Origin: Actinomycetota bacterium
Lineage (GTDB): Bacteria > Actinomycetota > Actinomycetes > S36-B12
Length of the DNA: 5,285 bases
Reading direction: 5' to 3'
Assembly (NCBI GenBank): GCA_009702725.1
Contig: WLHM01000108.1
Span: forward strand, 1-5,285
In this document: positions 1 to 5,285 of the stretch, piece by piece
Layout: every line of letters starts with the position of its first letter
Position numbering within the stretch: the first letter of the stretch is position 1
Position numbers and translations under genes: made by a program
Notes under the pieces: model-generated
What the model saw: only the letters and a program-made list of their open reading frames with translations
Databases searched by the model: none
Told to the model about the DNA's origin: nothing

Positions 1-1
1 C

Positions 2-358
2 AAAACGGATATCCCATTCCTTGGGCGCGATGCGGTTGAACAGATTAAAGCCGCTGGCCCAAAACGACTCCTGGTTTCATTCGTCCTTGATGATCCCTCC
101 ATGATGATGTGGGGCGGAGAGTTACTGCTGCGCAATGGCGCCGCTGGTGGCAATGGGCAGGTGACCTCGGCAGCTTGGGGTACCACCCTTGGACGCTGCG
201 TCGGGTTGGCCTATGTGTGGGACCGAACTGGTGGAGTGGTAACACCTGATTTCATTAATGAAGCAACCTGGCAAGTAAACGTCGGCGGGACGTTGGTAGC
301 CGCCACCCTTTCGCTGCGCTCGCCATATGACCCAGGTTCAGAGCGCATCCGCGCTTAA
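2..358 (+). CDS. GcvT-like C-terminal domain of a dimethylglycine/sarcosine dehydrogenase-type oxidoreductase (5' truncated)
   Basis: The reading frame is open from the left edge to a TAA stop, giving 118 residues; the start lies outside the window. The visible part resembles the glycine-cleavage T-protein (aminomethyltransferase-like) C-terminal domain. It opens with 'PFLGRDAVEQIK', continues with 'RLLVSFVLDDP' and 'GQVTSAAWGTTLGRCVGLAYV', and ends with 'SLRSPYDPGSERIRA'. That last segment resembles the 'ASLRPLYDPKGERIR' tail typical of FAD-dependent dimethylglycine/sarcosine dehydrogenase proteins rather than stand-alone GcvT. In that family an N-terminal FAD domain demethylates an N-methyl amine and the C-terminal domain passes the one-carbon unit to tetrahydrofolate. 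The FAD domain would be upstream and is not seen. A stand-alone GcvT-like or YgfZ-like protein is less likely. The internal ATG run at 101-109 is not a credible start because conserved sequence precedes it. The gene converges on marP. Confidence 0.8.
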   Translation, partial: KTDIPFLGRDAVEQIKAAGPKRLLVSFVLDDPSMMMWGGELLLRNGAAGGNGQVTSAAWGTTLGRCVGLAYVWDRTGGVVTPDFINEATWQVNVGGTLVAATLSLRSPYDPGSERIRA

Positions 359-407
359 ACCTGCTCGTTCCGTCACCGCTGGGGCTTATACCTGCTCGTT
401 CCGTCAC
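353..407. repeat. Tandem repeat A, 31-bp period, overlapping the stop of the first gene
   Basis: A 24-base segment at 353-376 recurs at 384-407 with a single mismatch (A358 against T389), separated by seven unrelated bases. The shared core is acctgctcgttccgtcac, at 359-376 and 390-407. The first copy contains the last codon and TAA stop of the upstream gene; in the second copy the stop triplet reads TAT. Two copies with a 7-base gap do not make a CRISPR. Origin by replication slippage is the simplest explanation; a duplicated protein-binding site is an alternative. Confidence 0.85.
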
Positions 408-443
408 AATTCGCCCTTTTTTTGACGGTTCCAGCAGGTTTAA
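390..443. repeat. Inverted copy of repeat A forming an interrupted hairpin around a T7 tract
   Basis: The segment 423-443 is an imperfect inverted copy of repeat A. Copy 2 pairs with it through 390-396/433-439 (7 bp) and 401-406/423-428 (6 bp), separated by a poorly matched 4-base internal loop. The terminal loop (407-422) carries most of a run of seven T at 417-423. Copy 1 pairs better, with 11 bp at its outer end (355-365/433-443) and the same 6-bp inner helix. Two mutually exclusive stems are therefore possible. The T tract lies inside the loop, not after the stem, so this is not a canonical intrinsic terminator on either strand. It could still act as a 3'-end structure for the convergent transcripts, which is inference. 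Confidence 0.55.
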
Positions 444-460
444 CGTTTGTGTCGGTTGAC

Positions 461-536
461 TACGAGTTGCAGACTCCGGTGCTCACCTCGTCAGTACTAG
501 TTGCAGACTCCGGTGCTCACCTCGTCAGTACGAGTT
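461..536. repeat. Tandem repeat B, 34-bp period, duplicating the 3' end of marP
   Basis: Unit 461-494 is repeated as 495-528 with one mismatch (G464 against T498). A further 8 bases of the unit (529-536) follow before the match ends. The right-hand unit encodes roughly the last ten residues of MarP (from about T386) and its TAG stop. The left-hand unit is a non-coding echo downstream of that stop. The period is not a multiple of three. If one copy were lost, MarP would end one residue later (Asn-Ser-stop). Confidence 0.9.
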
Positions 537-1684
537 ACCGCGGCTCTGACCGCGCTGGCCAGCTGCGGTGCGGTAATCGCATATCCCGTCTTCGAGTCAC
601 CAACCCCGGCACCAAATACCATGCCGACGACTTCGCCACTTGGGCTCAGCAGTGGACCCCCTGAATTACCCGGCCGCAACTGGCCGCGAAAAGCGTAGAG
701 CTCGCGCTCTACCCCAGCCTGGCCGTAGATGTCATCGCCCCGCGCGGTTACCACAGCACGAATGCGAGCCGGTGTTGCCGTGAGATCACCACCCCCGGGG
801 AAGCCAACCGCAACCACCGGATCACCAGACTCTGCGAGATTGTCGGCTAACGTAAGTGGAGCAGCACGAAGTTCGGGTACGAGCAAAACTGCAAAATCAA
901 GCTTTGGATCGAACGCGACAACTTTCGCCCGCAGGTATTTGCCCTGCCCAGAAACCTGCACTCGAGGTTCACTTACCCCAGCAACCACGTGTGCATTAGT
1001 CACGACATAGCCTGAAGCAACCACAAAACCTGATCCGCTGATCTCACTCAAGCACGCTTCGGCATCCCCTCTGACCTGAACTACCGAAGCACGGGCGGAT
1101 TGCACGCCCCCGGCCTTCACGGATTGCGCATCAGGAGTTTCTACATCAGGGCCGGTGAACTCTGCTAGTCCAGAAAATACTCGAGGCACCGCGGTCGCAC
1201 TTACGGCATCGCGCAGATTAGTGAAGGTGTTGCGCGCGATATCTGGTACAAGTTTGTCGAGTCCGATCAGCACTGATGACTGGCGAATATTCTTGGTCAC
1301 CGCAGACGCCGGTAGATAGGCTACGGCACTTACTACAATCCATCCGACAATCGCCACGGCAAGAACATTGAGCGCTGCGCCCGCCAAGCTGTCGACCAAC
1401 CGCACAGGGCGCCACGTGAGGCCCCCGCGCAGTCTTCGGCCCAGAAATGAGGCAACCAGCTGGCCGAGAATTGCGCTGACAACGATGGCGATGGCCAACA
1501 CTGCAACGCGAATAAATCCAGAGTCTGTGTACTTAACAATTACGTCGGGCAACACGAAAGCCGCCAGGAGGCCGCCACCGATGAAACCGACAAATGAAAG
1601 CAGGCCCGCGACGAAACCTCGGCGCCAACCAGCCAAGGCAAAAACAATGAGCACGCCGATTAAAACCCAGTCGACGATGTTCAC
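497..1684 (-). CDS. marP: MarP-type membrane serine protease (CvpA-like membrane domain plus trypsin-like domain)
   Basis: This 395-residue protein matches the architecture and length of mycobacterial MarP (Rv3671c, about 397 residues), a periplasmic protease needed for acid and oxidative stress resistance. Residues 1-125 hold four predicted membrane segments (about 5-22, 24-45, 58-80 and 103-125) resembling CvpA. A linker follows, then a chymotrypsin-fold domain from about 195. The apparent triad is His232 ('TNAHVV'), Asp263 ('DPKLDFAVL') and Ser341 ('RPGNSGGPL'). Cys211 and Cys394 match the positions of the cysteine pair that forms a disulfide in the mycobacterial enzyme. The start is a GTG that overlaps the stop of the upstream Nudix gene (GTGA, 1681-1684). 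No clear Shine-Dalgarno is visible, so translational coupling is likely. The N-terminus 'NIVDWVLIGVLIVFALAGWRRG' supports this start. The substrate here is unknown; RipA cleavage is known only from mycobacteria. The last codons lie in a tandem duplication. Confidence 0.92.
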   Translation of the reverse strand: MNIVDWVLIGVLIVFALAGWRRGFVAGLLSFVGFIGGGLLAAFVLPDVIVKYTDSGFIRVAVLAIAIVVSAILGQLVASFLGRRLRGGLTWRPVRLVDSLAGAALNVLAVAIVGWIVVSAVAYLPASAVTKNIRQSSVLIGLDKLVPDIARNTFTNLRDAVSATAVPRVFSGLAEFTGPDVETPDAQSVKAGGVQSARASVVQVRGDAEACLSEISGSGFVVASGYVVTNAHVVAGVSEPRVQVSGQGKYLRAKVVAFDPKLDFAVLLVPELRAAPLTLADNLAESGDPVVAVGFPGGGDLTATPARIRAVVTARGDDIYGQAGVERELYAFRGQLRPGNSGGPLLSPSGEVVGMVFGAGVGDSKTGYAITAPQLASAVRAAVTRTDEVSTGVCN

Positions 1685-2352
1685 GTGGCATCAATGTCAA
1701 CTACGCGCTCGGAGTCCCAAGGCTGCGACCACCCCACGCGATCGAACAGATTCGAAAGCACCCCGGCGGTGAAACCCCACACCACCATATTTCGCACTTG
1801 AAAGCCCGGCCCGATATAGCCGGATGGATGCCGCACTTGGCAACGGTTCGCTGGATCCGTTAACTCAGAAACCGGTATCCGGTAAACGTCAGCGACTTCG
1901 GCCAGATCTTGCGCACGTACCGGCGAGGGTTCGCGCCACCAACCCATTACCGGGGTCACGACGAAGTCATAAACTGGCAACCATAAATCAGGTAGCTGCC
2001 CGAAAATAACAACGCCAGCAGGATCAAGACCAGTTTCTTCCTGCGCTTCACGTAAGGCTGCGGCAGCAGCGTCAGTATCGGAGTCATCAAGTGCTCCACC
2101 GGGGAAAGCTGGCTCACCCGCATGAGCGCGCATCGTGCTTGCTCGTTGAATCAATAGGACATCGGGGCCTAATTCACTCTCACCTAGAAGTACCAATACC
2201 GCTGAGTGCCGCCCTTGGTCATCTGGCGGAACAAATCTCGTAATACTTTCAGCCGTGATGTCACGCATTACTTCTACCACCGGCTGCAACCAAATTGGCA
2301 ACGTAGCAGCCACCGGCTCATCCACGATGCCAACGCGCGACCAGGTGGTCAT
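1681..2352 (-). CDS. Nudix hydrolase, CoA pyrophosphatase-type
   Basis: The product is 223 residues. Residues 65-86 contain the signature of the CoA-diphosphatase branch of Nudix enzymes: 'LLIQRASTMRAHAGEPAFPGG', fitting LLxxRxxxxRxHxGxxxFPGG. The Nudix box follows, ending in 'REAQEETGL' at 101-109 with metal-ligand glutamates expected at 102, 105 and 106. The spacing between FPGG and REAQEE matches the NudL/CoA family rather than the strict general Nudix pattern, so the aspartate in place of the first box glutamate is not a defect. Family members hydrolyse CoA or acyl-CoA to 4'-phosphopantetheine and adenosine 3',5'-bisphosphate; activity on this substrate is inferred. It corresponds to Rv3672c. 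The ATG overlaps the nth stop (ATGA, 2349-2352) and the TGA overlaps the marP start, so all three genes look like one transcript. No strong ribosome-binding site is seen. Confidence 0.9.
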   Translation of the reverse strand: MTTWSRVGIVDEPVAATLPIWLQPVVEVMRDITAESITRFVPPDDQGRHSAVLVLLGESELGPDVLLIQRASTMRAHAGEPAFPGGALDDSDTDAAAAALREAQEETGLDPAGVVIFGQLPDLWLPVYDFVVTPVMGWWREPSPVRAQDLAEVADVYRIPVSELTDPANRCQVRHPSGYIGPGFQVRNMVVWGFTAGVLSNLFDRVGWSQPWDSERVVDIDAT

Positions 2353-3044
2353 GCTGGGCCTTGGTCTTTAACTAGTTTCGCCGCGACTTCTGGGTCGGTG
2401 GGGCCCTCGCCATATGACGGGCACCACTGCGCAATATTGCACGCGCCACACGCCGGCTTCTTCGCGTGACAACGGCGGCGTCCGTGCCAAATCACCAACT
2501 GCGACATACGAGTCCACTCCTTGCGGGCGAATAACGCCATGAGATCGACTTCTACTTTATTCGGATCAGTGTGGACACTCCAGCCGAAACGACGGGCAAG
2601 ACGTCCGACATGGGTGTCAACGGTTATGCCCGGTACGCCAAATGCTTCCCCTAACACCACATTTGCGGTTTTACGACCAACTCCAGGCAGGGTGACAAGT
2701 TCATCAAGTGAGGCTGGCACCTCACCGCCGTAACGATCACAAAGTACTTGACCAATGCCCTGCAGAGTTAATGCTTTTTGCCGGAAGAATCCGGTGGAGG
2801 AAATCAGCGCTTCTAGATCCGCGCGATCGGCAGCCGCATAACTTGCTGCACTCGGGTACCTGGCGAAGAGATGCGGAGTAACTTTGTTCACTCTTCGGTC
2901 TGTGCACTGAGCGCTCAGCACGGTGGCGGCAAGTAACTCAAGTGGCGTGGTGAAATCTAATTCACATTTAACATCCGGGTATTGCTTGGCCAGCGCAGTC
3001 AACATCAAGCGGGCACGCTTCTTGGTGGCCGCCTGATCTTCCAT
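2349..3044 (-). CDS. nth: Endonuclease III (DNA glycosylase/AP lyase)
   Basis: The product is 231 residues from the ATG at 3044. Endonuclease III excises oxidised pyrimidines and cleaves the abasic site in base-excision repair. The helix-hairpin-helix region 'LVTLPGVGRKTANVVLG' (about 116-132) carries the catalytic lysine (Lys125), and 'VDTHVGRLARR' supplies the catalytic aspartate (Asp143). Four cysteines at 192, 199, 202 and 208 (C-x6-C-x2-C-x5-C) form the [4Fe-4S] site. The N-terminal 'YPDVKCELDF' and 'LLAATVLSAQCTDRRVN' are typical of the family. The frame stays open further upstream to 3278, but that extension lacks family similarity and would run antisense into crp. The start at 3044 also fits a leaderless promoter. 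It is the first gene of the nth-Nudix-marP operon and diverges from crp. The thioredoxin-like gene found between nth and the Nudix gene in Mycobacterium is absent here. Confidence 0.95.
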   Translation of the reverse strand: MEDQAATKKRARLMLTALAKQYPDVKCELDFTTPLELLAATVLSAQCTDRRVNKVTPHLFARYPSAASYAAADRADLEALISSTGFFRQKALTLQGIGQVLCDRYGGEVPASLDELVTLPGVGRKTANVVLGEAFGVPGITVDTHVGRLARRFGWSVHTDPNKVEVDLMALFARKEWTRMSQLVIWHGRRRCHAKKPACGACNIAQWCPSYGEGPTDPEVAAKLVKDQGPA

Positions 3045-3050
3045 CCCCCC

Positions 3051-3056
3051 AGCGTA
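3051..3056 (-). promoter_or_regulatory. Probable -10 element for a leaderless nth transcript
   Basis: Read on the minus strand, TACGCT fits the actinobacterial TANNNT -10 pattern. It is followed by six G residues and then the nth ATG. A transcription start 7 bases after the hexamer would fall on the A of the ATG, giving an mRNA with no 5' leader. The G run directly abuts the ATG, so it is too close to act as a Shine-Dalgarno. No good -35 match is visible at 16-18 bp spacing (GAATAA at 17 bp), which is common for such promoters. Sequence pattern only. Confidence 0.45.
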
Positions 3057-3170
3057 TGGCGACAGGGATCGAGTTATTCGGTAGGCGCACCCGCGGTTGC
3101 GGCGGCTCATCCCAATACGGCACAATGGGGCGACTTCAGCAAGTGGCGCAGGCCGGGAACATAGATTCGT

Positions 3171-3177
3171 GGAGGTG
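3171..3177 (+). promoter_or_regulatory. Shine-Dalgarno of crp
   Basis: GGAGGTG is strongly complementary to the 16S rRNA 3' end; its GGAGG core lies 5 bases before the ATG at 3181. This fixes the crp start and argues against the in-frame GTG at 3175, which lies inside the motif, and against longer upstream extensions. It contrasts with the apparently leaderless nth on the other side. Confidence 0.8.
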
Positions 3178-3180
3178 ACC

Positions 3181-3855
3181 ATGGAAGACGTGTTTATGCA
3201 GGCTCCTATGTTCACCGCCCTGGAGCCCGATGCCGCCGCTGCTTTGCGCGCCTCACTTACTGAACAAAGTCTCGCCAAAGGCGTAATCTTATTTGCCGAG
3301 GGTGAGCCCGGTGATCGTCTTTATGTAATCCTCGAAGGCAAAATCACGTTGGGACACACTTCTGTTGACGGCCGCGAATCACTGCTCGCAGTGCTCGGCC
3401 CCGGTGAAATGTTCGGTGAACTAAGTTTGTTCGATCCCGGGCCGCGCGCATCAACAGCAACGGCCCTGACAGATGCTGTGGTAGCTGGCCTGGGCCACGA
3501 GCAGCTGAGCCCGTGGTTGACCGGGCGCCCCGAGCTTGCAAGTGCCTTACTCCAAGGCTTAGCGCGCCGGTTGCGGCGTACGAATGAGGCAATGGCTGAC
3601 TTGGTTTTCTCTGACGTACCCGGGCGCGTTGCTAAAGCCCTGATGGACTTAGGCGAGAAATTCGGTGAGATAACCCCCGAAGGCCTTTTGGTAACCCACG
3701 ACATGACCCAAGAGGAGATCGCCCAACTAGTCGGGGCGTCACGCGAAACAGTAAACAAAGCACTGGCCGATTTCACCCAGCGCGGCTGGATCCGACTTGA
3801 GTCACGGCAAGTGATGGTGCTCGATGTCGAGCGTCTTGGCCGCCGCGCTCGTTAA
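3181..3855 (+). CDS. crp: Crp/Fnr-family cAMP-responsive transcription regulator
   Basis: The product is 224 residues, the same length as M. tuberculosis CRP (Rv3676) and alignable to it without gaps. The N-terminal cyclic-nucleotide-binding domain (about 10-115) includes 'AEGEPGDRLYVILEGKI' and the phosphate-binding cassette 'FGELSLFDPGPRAS', with Gly79, Glu80 and Arg89 conserved. A dimerisation helix includes 'ARRLRRTNEAMADLVF', where Thr134 and Asn135 correspond to adenine-contacting residues. The winged helix-turn-helix ('TQEEIAQLVGASRETVNKAL', about 176-195) contains the recognition-helix residues Arg188, Glu189 and Lys193. In this family cAMP binding drives recognition of TGTGA-N6-TCACA-like sites and global control of carbon and respiratory genes. 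Residue 90 is Ala where the mycobacterial protein has Thr. The gene diverges from nth and converges with the MBL gene, overlapping stops by 4 bp. Confidence 0.95.
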   Translation: MEDVFMQAPMFTALEPDAAAALRASLTEQSLAKGVILFAEGEPGDRLYVILEGKITLGHTSVDGRESLLAVLGPGEMFGELSLFDPGPRASTATALTDAVVAGLGHEQLSPWLTGRPELASALLQGLARRLRRTNEAMADLVFSDVPGRVAKALMDLGEKFGEITPEGLLVTHDMTQEEIAQLVGASRETVNKALADFTQRGWIRLESRQVMVLDVERLGRRAR

Positions 3856-4697
3856 ATTATTTCTGCAGAGATTTCGCCGGCGTCACGAAGGTGCTGCAAT
3901 TGAGCGCGCACCGATAACTCAGCTGCCGGCCACAATTCACGCAGGGTGTTGAAATACACGATCGCAACAACTTCTGCGGGCGAGTTGGCGCCCGCTGCCA
4001 CAGCGGCACGCACATCATCAAGCCGCGCAATGCGGTGCTCGAGATATTCCGTCAGGATCTTTGTTGGGGCATCAAGGATCGGCCCATGCCCCGGCAGAAT
4101 TCTCTCGATGCCTTGGCGCTCGGCCAGATCACGTAGGCGGGCCAAGCTCACGAGGTACTCACTTAGGCGGCCATCGGGCCAGGCCACCACGGTGGTACCG
4201 CGGCCAAGAACCGTATCGCCGGTAAGTAGCGAACCTTCTTCAGGCAGCAGGAGGCAGACACTGTCTGAAGTGTGGCCGGGGGTTGAAATTACCTGTACTT
4301 CGAGATCGCCAGCGGTGACAACATCACCGGCGTCTAAGCCCTCGCCACCGTGGCGATGCATTGGATCCACGGCGCGCACTGGCGCACCGGTTAATTCACC
4401 AAGGCGCCTAGCCCCTGCCGAATGATCGATGTGACCGTGGGTTAAAAGAATTGAAGTGATGCGTGCATCGCGTGCGGCCACTTTTGCAACTACTTCGAGC
4501 AGGTGGTCTTCGTCAGCTGGGCCGGGGTCGACAATGATCGCCTCGGCCGCACCCGGTGCATGCAGTAGCCAGGTATTAGTACCATCCAAAGTCCAGGGCG
4601 ACGCATTCGGAGCCAGCTCGCAGGTGGCGGCAATTGTCTTTGCCCCACTGGCCCACTCATCGGTTGAGCCGATGAAGGGAAGTATTCGACCGGTCAC
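3852..4697 (-). CDS. Metallo-beta-lactamase-fold hydrolase, LACTB2-like
   Basis: The product is 281 residues. The dinuclear metal motif 'THGHIDH' (His87, His89, Asp91, His92) is complete, followed by His142 ('STPGHTSDS'), Asp161 ('LLTGDTVLG') and His204 ('LPGHGP'). The C-terminal 60 or so residues ('VYFNTLRELWPAAELSVRAQLQHLRDAGEI') form the winged-helix tail typical of the LACTB2 subfamily. It corresponds to Rv3677c, next to crp in Mycobacterium. Human LACTB2 is a single-strand endoribonuclease; whether bacterial members act on RNA, thioesters or another substrate is not evident. True beta-lactamase activity is unlikely, since there is no signal peptide. The start is GTG, overlapping the upstream Nudix stop (GTGA, 4694-4697), with GGGG about 8 bases upstream as a weak ribosome-binding site. 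The TAA stop is interleaved with the crp stop. Confidence 0.9.
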   Translation of the reverse strand: MTGRILPFIGSTDEWASGAKTIAATCELAPNASPWTLDGTNTWLLHAPGAAEAIIVDPGPADEDHLLEVVAKVAARDARITSILLTHGHIDHSAGARRLGELTGAPVRAVDPMHRHGGEGLDAGDVVTAGDLEVQVISTPGHTSDSVCLLLPEEGSLLTGDTVLGRGTTVVAWPDGRLSEYLVSLARLRDLAERQGIERILPGHGPILDAPTKILTEYLEHRIARLDDVRAAVAAGANSPAEVVAIVYFNTLRELWPAAELSVRAQLQHLRDAGEISAEII

Positions 4698-5285
4698 CGA
4701 TGCATCCCCGTGAGTTCGGATAATTTCGGCGCTGGCTGATTGTCTATCAGGATTTCTCCGGTGTCGGCATCAACGATGGCCCAAACCTCGGTGCCATCGT
4801 TGGCAATGCGTGGTCGAGGTAGCTTGGGTCTGATTACGCGATTGCGCGCCGCCTCAAACAGGTCATCCCCACTATCGTGCTCAGCCAGCCATTGCAGGGC
4901 CATCAGAGTTGGAAGCAGCAGCGGCAGACGCCCGGCAGCGCTTTCGGCTAACGCAGCCGCAGGGGATAACCAGGTGACTAAATCAGTCTCGGTGCTCAAG
5001 GAAGTCGCTATTTGCTCTTCGGGCATCCGGGCTAGAAAAAAACGGGCGCTATATCGGGTCGGTACATCTTCCGGAGTCACCCAGTGATCAGCAAGCACAA
5101 GGTCACCGGGTTCCTTCCGCAGAGTAACCCCGGTCTCTTCCAAGACTTCGCGTACTGCGCAGTTGATATACCCGGTAATGAGATCGCCGCTGGTGAAATC
5201 AGCATCATCAACCCGACCGCCCGGGAAGACATACATGCCCGGTGCAAATCGCATTGTTTTTGATCGGCGCATTAAGAAGGTTTCG
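4694..5285 (-). CDS. Nudix hydrolase, NUDT19/RP2-like subfamily (5' truncated)
   Basis: The frame stays open to the right edge, so the N-terminus is missing. The ATG at 5272 is probably internal: residues just before it continue as 'ETFLMRRSKTMRFAPGMYVFPGGRVD', which matches the strand leading into the Nudix fold in this subfamily ('LLRRS..MAFAPGMYVFPGG'). Counting from that Met, FPGG is at 16-19 and 'REVLEETGV', the catalytic half of the Nudix box, at 41-49. The insertion between them ('RVDDADFTSGDLITGYINCA') is longer than in the classical box, as in NUDT19-type proteins, some of which hydrolyse CoA esters. The substrate here is unknown. The C-terminus 'IVDADTGEILIDNQPAP' follows a helical region. 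It is the upstream partner of the MBL gene, joined by a GTGA overlap, so the two are probably co-translated. Confidence 0.85.
   Translation of the reverse strand, partial: ETFLMRRSKTMRFAPGMYVFPGGRVDDADFTSGDLITGYINCAVREVLEETGVTLRKEPGDLVLADHWVTPEDVPTRYSARFFLARMPEEQIATSLSTETDLVTWLSPAAALAESAAGRLPLLLPTLMALQWLAEHDSGDDLFEAARNRVIRPKLPRPRIANDGTEVWAIVDADTGEILIDNQPAPKLSELTGMHR

Larger units (their letters stand above)
3045..3180. promoter_or_regulatory. Divergent nth-crp intergenic region
   Basis: These 136 bp separate the starts of two divergent genes and must carry promoters in both directions. For crp, a weak candidate is TTGCGG (3097-3102) with an 18-bp spacer to CACAAT (3121-3126). TAGATT (3162-3167) is a better -10 match, but it would start transcription inside the Shine-Dalgarno, so I discount it. 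I find no GTGA-N6-TCAC Crp site, so autoregulation of crp from this region is not supported by sequence. No gene or RNA structure is evident. Confidence 0.5.

Noticed and set aside
411..423. T7 tract as an intrinsic terminator of the first gene
   Set aside because: No GC-rich hairpin directly precedes the T run; the only possible stem encloses it (gggc at 382-385 with gccc at 413-416 leaves a long loop).
353..536. CRISPR-like array
   Set aside because: Only two copies of each of two unrelated units; repeat A has a 7-base gap and repeat B none, so there are no spacers, and no cas genes are present.
422..664. Small plus-strand frame over the repeats and the marP 3' end
   Set aside because: It starts at a TTG with no ribosome-binding site, is antisense to a conserved protease domain, and its internal repetition only reflects the 34-bp DNA repeat.
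2058..2100. Degenerate Nudix box (Asp for Glu, shifted spacing) in the CoA-type Nudix gene
   Set aside because: The same spacing and residue are typical of the NudL/CoA pyrophosphatase branch, and the catalytic REAQEE half is intact.
3097..3180. 28-residue N-terminal extension of crp, and the GTG at 3175
   Set aside because: The ATG at 3181 has an ideal Shine-Dalgarno and gives exactly the length of mycobacterial CRP; the GTG lies within the Shine-Dalgarno.
3045..3180. Crp operator upstream of crp
   Set aside because: No GTGA-N6-TCAC or close variant is present; the only GTGA is the end of the Shine-Dalgarno with no matching half-site.
3045..3278. 78-residue N-terminal extension of nth
   Set aside because: The frame is open but has no endonuclease III character, and it would run through the promoter region and antisense across the first codons of crp. 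The start at 3044 gives a normal family length.
3946..4713. Long plus-strand open frames antisense to the MBL and Nudix genes
   Set aside because: They are rich in Ser, Arg, Pro and Thr with no recognisable domain, as expected for the complement of conserved coding sequence.

Overview
The window comes from an actinobacterium (Actinomycetia). The evidence is gene order and protein sequence. A 224-residue Crp with the actinobacterial segment 'DVPGRVAKAL...TQEEIAQLVGASRETVNKAL' sits between a divergent nth-Nudix-marP cluster and a convergent MBL-hydrolase/Nudix pair. This is the neighbourhood known from Mycobacterium (Rv3671c to Rv3677c), with some genes missing. Base composition by eye is moderate rather than strongly GC-rich, and AT-ending codons are common, so a mid-GC lineage such as an aquatic actinobacterium is possible. 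That placement is inference only.

Layout from left to right: (1) 2-358 (+) is the C-terminal end of a GcvT-like, dimethylglycine/sarcosine dehydrogenase-type oxidoreductase. (2) 359-496 is a short convergent intergenic region with two unrelated tandem duplications and an inverted copy of the first. (3) 497-3044 (-) is a tightly packed operon transcribed right to left: nth (endonuclease III), a CoA-pyrophosphatase-type Nudix hydrolase, and the CvpA-trypsin membrane protease MarP. The genes are joined by 4-bp ATGA and GTGA overlaps. (4) 3045-3180 is a divergent promoter region; nth appears to be leaderless, while crp has a strong Shine-Dalgarno. (5) 3181-3855 (+) is crp. (6) 3852-5285 (-) is a second operon: a Nudix hydrolase running off the right edge, then a LACTB2-like metallo-beta-lactamase-fold protein, also joined by a GTGA overlap. 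It ends tail-to-tail with crp, sharing TTAA between the two stop codons.

Most genes fit housekeeping, repair and stress roles: base-excision repair, clean-up of nucleotide or CoA metabolites, periplasmic proteolysis linked to acid and cell-wall stress, and cAMP-dependent global regulation. I see no mobile element, CRISPR array, tRNA/rRNA or defence system. The least explained part is the intergenic stretch 353-536. There the 3' end of each convergent gene has been tandemly duplicated, and the one mismatch between copies falls at the stop codon in both cases.
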